Assembly (NCBI GenBank): GCA_038210655.1
Contig: JBBQWM010000017.1
Span: forward strand, 55,432-119,431
From: 54-19 sp038210655
GTDB taxonomy: Bacteria; Chloroflexota; Chloroflexia; Chloroheliales; Chloroheliaceae
Reading direction: 5' to 3'
DNA: 64,000 nucleotides
Part shown: positions 59,790 through 64,000 of the stretch, one piece after another
Layout: each line of letters opens with the position of its first letter
Position numbering within the stretch: position 1 is the first letter of the stretch
Position numbers and translations under genes: made by a program
Notes under the pieces: model-generated
Database searches by the model: none
Told to the model about the DNA's origin: nothing
The model's input: the letters and a program-made list of their open reading frames with translations, nothing else

Positions 59790-59804
59790 CTTTGAGCGTA
59801 TAAC
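59776..59804 (+). promoter_or_regulatory. Probable promoter of the replication operon
   Basis: TTGTGT (59776-59781), 17 nt, TATAAC (59799-59804). A hairpin tgagcgt / acgctca (59793-59830) overlaps the -10 and transcript start. The leader to the small gene at 60188 would be ~375 nt. Confidence 0.45.
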
Positions 59805-59913
59805 AAAATAAGCATTCTTCTAAACGCTCAGTGTCATTTTACTGTCATTTTGAAGTATTGTCAATAGCTTTATAGAACGAATTTAGCGTGTTTTTATTAT
59901 TCAGCTTTTGACA

Positions 59914-59952
59914 TAAAAAAAGACCAACAAACGTTACAAGCGTTCGCTGGTC
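59914..59952 (-). terminator. Minus-strand Rho-independent terminator
   Basis: On the minus strand a gaccagcgaacg / cgtttgttggtc stem (with G-U pairs) is followed by a run of seven T. It implies a transcript coming from the right. Confidence 0.65.
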
Positions 59953-59955
59953 GGT

Positions 59956-60010
59956 GGGTGCATTTACTACACAAATCACAAGATTAAATTCAGTGTAGCA
60001 CTATGCACCC
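59956..60010. other. Long hairpin in the replication leader
   Basis: gggtgcat..actacac / gtgtagcactatgcaccc around a 20-nt AT-rich loop. It is probably an RNA structure or iteron-like site in the replication region. Confidence 0.6.
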
Positions 60011-60036
60011 CCAATTTCAAGAAAAAACGTCGAAAA

Positions 60037-60103
60037 AGAAAAAAGCTTCCGATCAAGAGAAGCTTTTTAAAAAATTCTGAGGTCGTTCGGTCGTAATCTC
60101 GGT
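60037..60103 (-). ncRNA. Candidate antisense RNA opposite the replication leader
   Basis: A minus-strand promoter TTGCAG (60133-60138), 17 nt, TATACT (60110-60115) would start near 60103. A hairpin gaagctttttt-type terminator at 60040-60068 has a U-rich tail (CTTTTTTCTTTTTC). The product is ~65 nt and complementary to the rep leader. The promoter lies within a larger palindrome. Confidence 0.4.
60040..60068. terminator. Hairpin terminator in the replication leader
   Basis: A 10-bp perfect stem aaaaagcttc / gaagcttttt with a 9-nt loop. The T-run is stronger on the minus strand. Confidence 0.7.
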
Positions 60104-60155
60104 ACTTGCAGTATAGCAAAGTTTTGTTTTTACTGCAAGCGCCCGAACGACCTCA
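60078..60155. repeat. Nested palindrome in the replication leader
   Basis: Outer arms tgaggtcgttcgg / ccgaacgacctca (60078-60090 / 60143-60155); inner arms cttgcagta / tactgcaag (60105-60113 / 60131-60139). The inner stem includes promoter-like elements on both strands. Confidence 0.8.
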
Positions 60156-60187
60156 AGATTTCTTGATTGAATTGAAATTGAGGTCTC

Positions 60188-60355
60188 ATGCTTACAACAA
60201 ATTCTTCTAGCAACATTCCTAACAGCGAAAATCTCGCTGAAATCTTCGCTGACATTTTAGCGAAATATCTTCGCCTCAAGCAAACTCAGCAAACTCAGCA
60301 AGCCCAGCCCAGCACTCCCGCCTCGAAAAGCGAAAAAGAGGTGGCGGCATGCTAA
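60188..60355 (+). CDS. Small protein (55 residues) upstream of the replication gene
   Basis: ATG 60188 to TAA 60353-60355. The product begins MLTTNSSSNIPNSENLAEIF, continues with an amphipathic helix (ADILAKYLRL) and a Gln/Thr repeat (QTQQTQQAQ), and ends EKEVAAC. It overlaps the replication gene start (60349) by 7 bp, so translation is probably coupled. No family was recognised. It is the kind of small leader gene often found before plasmid or phage replication genes. Confidence 0.6.
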   Translation: MLTTNSSSNIPNSENLAEIFADILAKYLRLKQTQQTQQAQPSTPASKSEKEVAAC

Positions 60356-63300
60356 ATGCAACTACACCCCGCCAACGGCAATGGAAGCGGAGCAGCTTCA
60401 AAACCCCCTGCCCGGTCTGTTACAACAAAAAGAACGAGTGTAGCTTTACACAAGATTTTTACGAACCGCAGGTAGTCTACTGCCACCATACCCCCAGCGA
60501 CACGCCAGCGCCGATTAGCTCCGTAAAAAAAAGTTGGAAGCATTTGATTGGCATGGTCAGCAACAAAATGACCGCCACCGCCGCAGATCTGCGACCAGCC
60601 CAACCAGTGACCGCCACACCAGCGCCTCAACCGATCTCGCTCGAACAGATCGACAACATTAATAGAGCTTATCTTGCGCTCTGCCCAATCAGCAAAAAGC
60701 ATAAAAAGCTTTTGGAGTCGGACGGGATTCCGTCTGAGGGTATTGGAACTCTCTTTTACAAAGACGCTCCGAAAATCGCGAAAAAATTGGTTGACCGATT
60801 CGGTGCTAACGTTTGCCGCCAACACCCGGTTTTTAGAGAAGTTGAGGGTAAAGACGGGCGCAACTGGTGGACTATTGCAAGCGCCGCCGATGGCATGCTA
60901 TTCCCCGCGACCAATTTTTCGGGGCAAATTTTGGGCGTGCAAATCAGAAAAGATAATCCGCTCGGTTCGGCTGATCGGTATCGTTGGCAATCAAGCGGAG
61001 GGCTGGGTGGAACGCCTATGACGGTCTTCCAGGCCGCGCCGGGCACGACTGGCGCTCACTCGGTAATCATCACTGAGGGCTACAAGAAAGCCGCGATAGC
61101 CTCAAAAACGTGGAATTGTCATTCAATCAGCCTGGCCGGGGTAAACGCTTACAAAATTGATGATCTCATTTCGACTATCGACGCACTAAAATTGAGCGTG
61201 GTTACACTTGCTTTCGATCAAGATAAACGCGAAAAGAAGCAGGTAAAAGACGCTGAGCAACTTTTGTTCCGGCGTTTGGTCGCAGCTCTGCCACGAGTCG
61301 AATTTTATTTTTTGAATTGGGATCAAGCTCTGGGCAAGGGCCTGGACGATGCGCTCAAAGCCGGAGCGGAGTTCGCTTTTGAATCTGCGAAAAACGAAAG
61401 CACCCGACTTTCGAGAGATTTACCCGCTGCCAGCGTCGTAAGGCACTTCAAGCCGAAAAAGATTTACACGCTGAATCAAGCGCGACGGGAGCATGTCGCA
61501 ATTGCAAAATACGTGCTAACGCGACCAGACGGCAGCCAGTTCGCTATAACCAGTCCAACCGGAACGGGTAAAAGCACTGCTTTTGATATTACGGTTGCAG
61601 ATTTAGTTCAGCGGGGACAACTGGGCGGGCGGGTGGTGCTGCTCTGCCCAAACAAAAATAACATCGAAGAGCGAACCGCTCCCGGTACGGCGCTAGGCCG
61701 GGCCGTCGCCGCCGGACTTGCTGTAGTCCAAATGGGGCGCAACAAAATCGATCTCAACAACCCGCTTCAAAAGCGAACTGCTTTTGATTGCGCGAACGAT
61801 CAAGCAAGCGAAGCGGGCCAGAAGCGCCAAATTCCAGCGAAAATAGTTTGCAAAGATTGCGTTTTTGGAAGCGATCAGAATTGGACAGACTCTGGTTATT
61901 CTGGCAAAAGGACTTTCAAGTGCGAAATCGAGGGTTATCTTTCTTCAAAAAAAGCAAGCGAGAAAGCTCAACTAGTTATTGCTACTAAAGAGAGCTATCT
62001 CAATAATTCAGAAGAGATCAGCAAATTCGACGCAGTTATATGTGATGAAGATTTGCTTAATTTTCTGATCGAAAAAATTGAGATCAAAGACGATGTTTTC
62101 TCGACTTGGCGCGACGCGCTGGCCGCGAAAAATATTCACGCCCCGGCCTGGCTCGGTCTCATGCAAATAATCGAGAAAGCTTTCGATATGCTTGCTGCTC
62201 AACCAGCGCCCGGATTTTTTGAAATGCTTGACTGCGACGCTCCGCTCCGAGCCGCCGCCGATACTTTGAAATTGAATTACGATCAGATCATTTTCGATCT
62301 TCAATCGCAAGCTGGTCAGTCTGGAGACGACTTTTATTTTGAAAAACCTTACCTGCAAAATGCTCGGAAAGTGATTCCTTTTCGAGGGGCAAGCGAACTT
62401 TTGCAGGGTTTGACCGATTTGCACAATCCGGCCCAGTTCAAAAGAGACGCTTTGAGTGGCAGCTTTAGCTTGATGTTGACCTTGCCCAGAACAAAATTGA
62501 TCTCTATCTTGCGCGAAAAAACTCTGATCGTGCTTGACGCGACCGTGAACCCGAACTTGCAAAATCTTTTTCCAAATTTGGAAGAAATTTGTTACAACGT
62601 CGATCAAAACCAGCACATCACGCAGTGCGTCAGCGGACTTTATACTCAGCGAGATTTGCACAACTCTAAAACCCGCGAAAAAATTGAGAAAGCGATTGAA
62701 GCTTTCTTTGTGCCTGGTCAAAAAAATCTTGTGATTATGCCAATGCGATTTGAATCTGGCAAAGACGCGCTGCGCCTTCCGCTCGGAACGGCGAAGGGGC
62801 ATTGGGGCAAAGACGAACGCGCAACAAATGCTTACAGCGATTACGACGCGGTCGTACTAGTCGGCCACCCGCTTCGACCAATCGACGTGATTAAGTCTGA
62901 GACTTTCGCAGTTCGGTCTGCTGTTCAAAAACTTGATGCGATCAGCGCCGGGCAGCCGGGCCAGGCCGCCAGAGCAACCGGTGCGGCTGAAAAGCTTCGA
63001 CTCTACAACCATATCCAGCAGAACGGTCTGGCAGCCGGTCGATGGATGAAATCTGATGCTGATCCAGACTTGCAAGCAGCAATTGAACACGATCACGCTG
63101 CAAGCATTGTGCAAGCGGTTGGGCGCTTGAGGGCAGCGTTGCGACCGACCAGCCAGACTCCAGCCCGAATTTTGGTCTTAGATGCGGAGCCGATTGGAGA
63201 TTTAGCAGTTGACCAACTCGCGACGATTGAAGAGATCATAACCAACCCCGTCTTTTCATCTGTTTTCATGAAGAATAACTACATGAAAGCAGACGAAAAG

Positions 63301-63441
63301 GGGGGGTTGGTTCGGGCCTACACCGACGTAGCCGAGGGCCGGAACCTGATTGACCCAGACTCAAGCCAGGATGAAACCCGCGAAACGCAAATCTGCGACC
63401 CCTGGGACGCACCAGAACCGCCGCCACCATACCAAGAATAG
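60349..63441 (+). CDS. Replication protein: zinc-finger primase/TOPRIM (DUF3854) with helicase domain
   Basis: The 1030-residue protein has an N-terminal Cys zinc finger ('KTPCPVCYNKKNECSFT' with a later CHH). A DUF3854/TOPRIM-like domain (~105-345) has the acidic 'VIITEGYKKAAIASKTWN' and 'VVTLAFDQDKREKKQV'. A P-loop helicase part follows (Walker A SPTGTGKST ~402-410, then 'AVICDEDLLNFLI' as Walker B) and continues to ~970 with 'SIVQAVGRLRAALRP' (arginine-finger-like helix). It resembles plasmid/phage CyRepA1-type replication proteins, primes and unwinds element DNA, and is clearly foreign to the surrounding chromosome. Confidence 0.85.
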   Translation: MLNATTPRQRQWKRSSFKTPCPVCYNKKNECSFTQDFYEPQVVYCHHTPSDTPAPISSVKKSWKHLIGMVSNKMTATAADLRPAQPVTATPAPQPISLEQIDNINRAYLALCPISKKHKKLLESDGIPSEGIGTLFYKDAPKIAKKLVDRFGANVCRQHPVFREVEGKDGRNWWTIASAADGMLFPATNFSGQILGVQIRKDNPLGSADRYRWQSSGGLGGTPMTVFQAAPGTTGAHSVIITEGYKKAAIASKTWNCHSISLAGVNAYKIDDLISTIDALKLSVVTLAFDQDKREKKQVKDAEQLLFRRLVAALPRVEFYFLNWDQALGKGLDDALKAGAEFAFESAKNESTRLSRDLPAASVVRHFKPKKIYTLNQARREHVAIAKYVLTRPDGSQFAITSPTGTGKSTAFDITVADLVQRGQLGGRVVLLCPNKNNIEERTAPGTALGRAVAAGLAVVQMGRNKIDLNNPLQKRTAFDCANDQASEAGQKRQIPAKIVCKDCVFGSDQNWTDSGYSGKRTFKCEIEGYLSSKKASEKAQLVIATKESYLNNSEEISKFDAVICDEDLLNFLIEKIEIKDDVFSTWRDALAAKNIHAPAWLGLMQIIEKAFDMLAAQPAPGFFEMLDCDAPLRAAADTLKLNYDQIIFDLQSQAGQSGDDFYFEKPYLQNARKVIPFRGASELLQGLTDLHNPAQFKRDALSGSFSLMLTLPRTKLISILREKTLIVLDATVNPNLQNLFPNLEEICYNVDQNQHITQCVSGLYTQRDLHNSKTREKIEKAIEAFFVPGQKNLVIMPMRFESGKDALRLPLGTAKGHWGKDERATNAYSDYDAVVLVGHPLRPIDVIKSETFAVRSAVQKLDAISAGQPGQAARATGAAEKLRLYNHIQQNGLAAGRWMKSDADPDLQAAIEHDHAASIVQAVGRLRAALRPTSQTPARILVLDAEPIGDLAVDQLATIEEIITNPVFSSVFMKNNYMKADEKGGLVRAYTDVAEGRNLIDPDSSQDETRETQICDPWDAPEPPPPYQE

Positions 63442-63486
63442 AGAAAAAAGAGTGAATTTTGCAGTTTGAAAGTGAGGTGACAACTT

Positions 63487-63759
63487 TTGATTGAATTAGT
63501 AGCAAGCGTTTTCGCTCGGTGGGTCGAAGACCTGAATTCCAAAAGCCCACAAATCCAATCCCAGGCAAGGGCAGACTGGAGCCAGACGCTCCAAGAACCG
63601 GGCGATTTTATAATGCTGTCTGTGGCCGCCTCGATTCTTGGGTTATCTCCAAGCGTGTTAGCAGAGGCGATTCAGCAGAGAGTCGAATCCAAAGAAAGGG
63701 TACATCATGTTAGAACACGAACGCCAAAAAGAGTCGCCACAGGCCCTACAAGCCTTTGA
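63487..63759 (+). CDS. Small element-encoded protein
   Basis: The 90-residue protein starts at TTG and begins 'LIELVASVFARWVEDLNSKS' with a helical 'MLSVAASILGLSPSVLAEAI' segment that could be a small HTH (ASILGLSPSVL). It lies 45 bp after the replication gene and overlaps the next gene by 53 bp in another frame, typical of densely packed mobile-element genes. No function was recognised; the C-terminal basic tail may be longer than the real protein if the overlap is a chance extension. Confidence 0.55.
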   Translation: MIELVASVFARWVEDLNSKSPQIQSQARADWSQTLQEPGDFIMLSVAASILGLSPSVLAEAIQQRVESKERVHHVRTRTPKRVATGPTSL

Positions 63760-64000
63760 GGATTATTGGGCGCTGGGAGACGGTCGCAGCCTGGAAAAGC
63801 TTGCGGAAACGTACCAAAGCGACCCAAATGCGACCCCAACCAAGCATCTTCGACGATTAAAAATCTGGTCAACCGACCAGAATTGGCAGCGTCGGGTCAA
63901 ACTTCGGATTGACGAAGATGCCGCCCTAGCCAAAGAGAGAAAATCGGCCCGGCTCGAAGCGCTCCGGGAGCGGCAAGAGGAAGAGGAAATTGCAGTAGCG
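63707..64000 (+). CDS. Terminase-small-subunit-like HTH protein (3' end outside window)
   Basis: The gene runs off the window after 98 codons. GAAAGGG lies 6 nt before the ATG. The sequence 'ALQAFEDYWALGDGRSLEKL', 'AETYQSD', 'HLRRLKIWSTDQNWQRRV' is the pattern of phage terminase small subunit / phBC6A51-type HTH proteins (ALGxGRSLxKLA...WSxxxxWQxRV). A charged coiled-coil (ARLEALRERQEEEE) follows. It supports a prophage or phage-related nature of the element that starts near 59.6 kb. Confidence 0.7.
   Translation, partial: MLEHERQKESPQALQAFEDYWALGDGRSLEKLAETYQSDPNATPTKHLRRLKIWSTDQNWQRRVKLRIDEDAALAKERKSARLEALRERQEEEEIAVA

Overview
The window looks like a chromosomal segment of a moderately GC-rich bacterium, most likely a Chloroflexota member. 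That assignment is inferred from gene content: secreted GH99-like and C39-like proteins sharing one C-terminal module, GT-C glycosyltransferases with C-terminal beta domains, an ECF42 sigma/DGPF pair, and many inverted repeats built on a 'gtaggggcgacc..ggtcgccc' core. No ribosomal or tRNA gene was seen to confirm it. Most of the window is ordinary chromosome with short, often divergent operons. The last 4.5 kb differ and look like the replication end of a mobile element or prophage.

Layout. 1-5 kb: end of a solute-binding protein gene; an alpha-E / circularly permuted ATP-grasp pair; an RHH-like gene whose HNH partner has been split by a VOC gene. 5-12 kb: divergent DeoR regulator and MFS transporter, then two related membrane proteins and an FtsH-like protease. 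12-14 kb: ECF42-type sigma factor and DGPF protein. 14-23 kb: zinc-ribbon proteins, a lipoprotein, DUF429, a CGNR regulator divergent from a VOC gene, a PPOX-fold enzyme, an N-terminally extended PrmA, a predicted nuclease and an esterase. 23-33 kb: envelope glycan genes (polyprenyl sugar transferase, GT2, two GT-C membrane proteins), a nitroreductase and an ABA4-like protein with 14-residue repeats. 33-46 kb: truncated haemoglobin, GH99-like protein, GmrSD-like restriction protein, membrane hydrolase, two tandem Kelch proteins, SMP-30. 46-57 kb: flotillin, disulphide oxidoreductase, C39-like protein, NHL protein, prolyl oligopeptidase, a degenerate receiver protein and an RskA-like protein.

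The most notable locus is 57.7-59.3 kb. A CcdA gene is followed by a TlpA/ResA-type thioredoxin lipoprotein whose frame is interrupted by one TGA, exactly at the first cysteine of the CxxC motif (UxxC). The 36 nt directly after the TGA fold into a two-part stem-loop that fits the bacterial SECIS rules. I read it as one selenoprotein, not two ORFs or a pseudogene. A convergent small RNA gene candidate lies just past its 3' end.

The right end (59.6-64 kb) has clustered DnaA-box sequences, opposing promoters and stacked hairpins (an origin or antisense-RNA copy-control layout), a small gene, a 1030-residue primase-helicase replication protein, and two small genes, the last resembling a terminase small subunit/HTH protein.

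The intergenic DNA is rich in inverted-repeat elements of several families and in heptanucleotide repeats, several ending at or within a few bases of a stop codon. At 33 kb one family is inserted inside another. No CRISPR array, transposase, rRNA or tRNA gene was seen.
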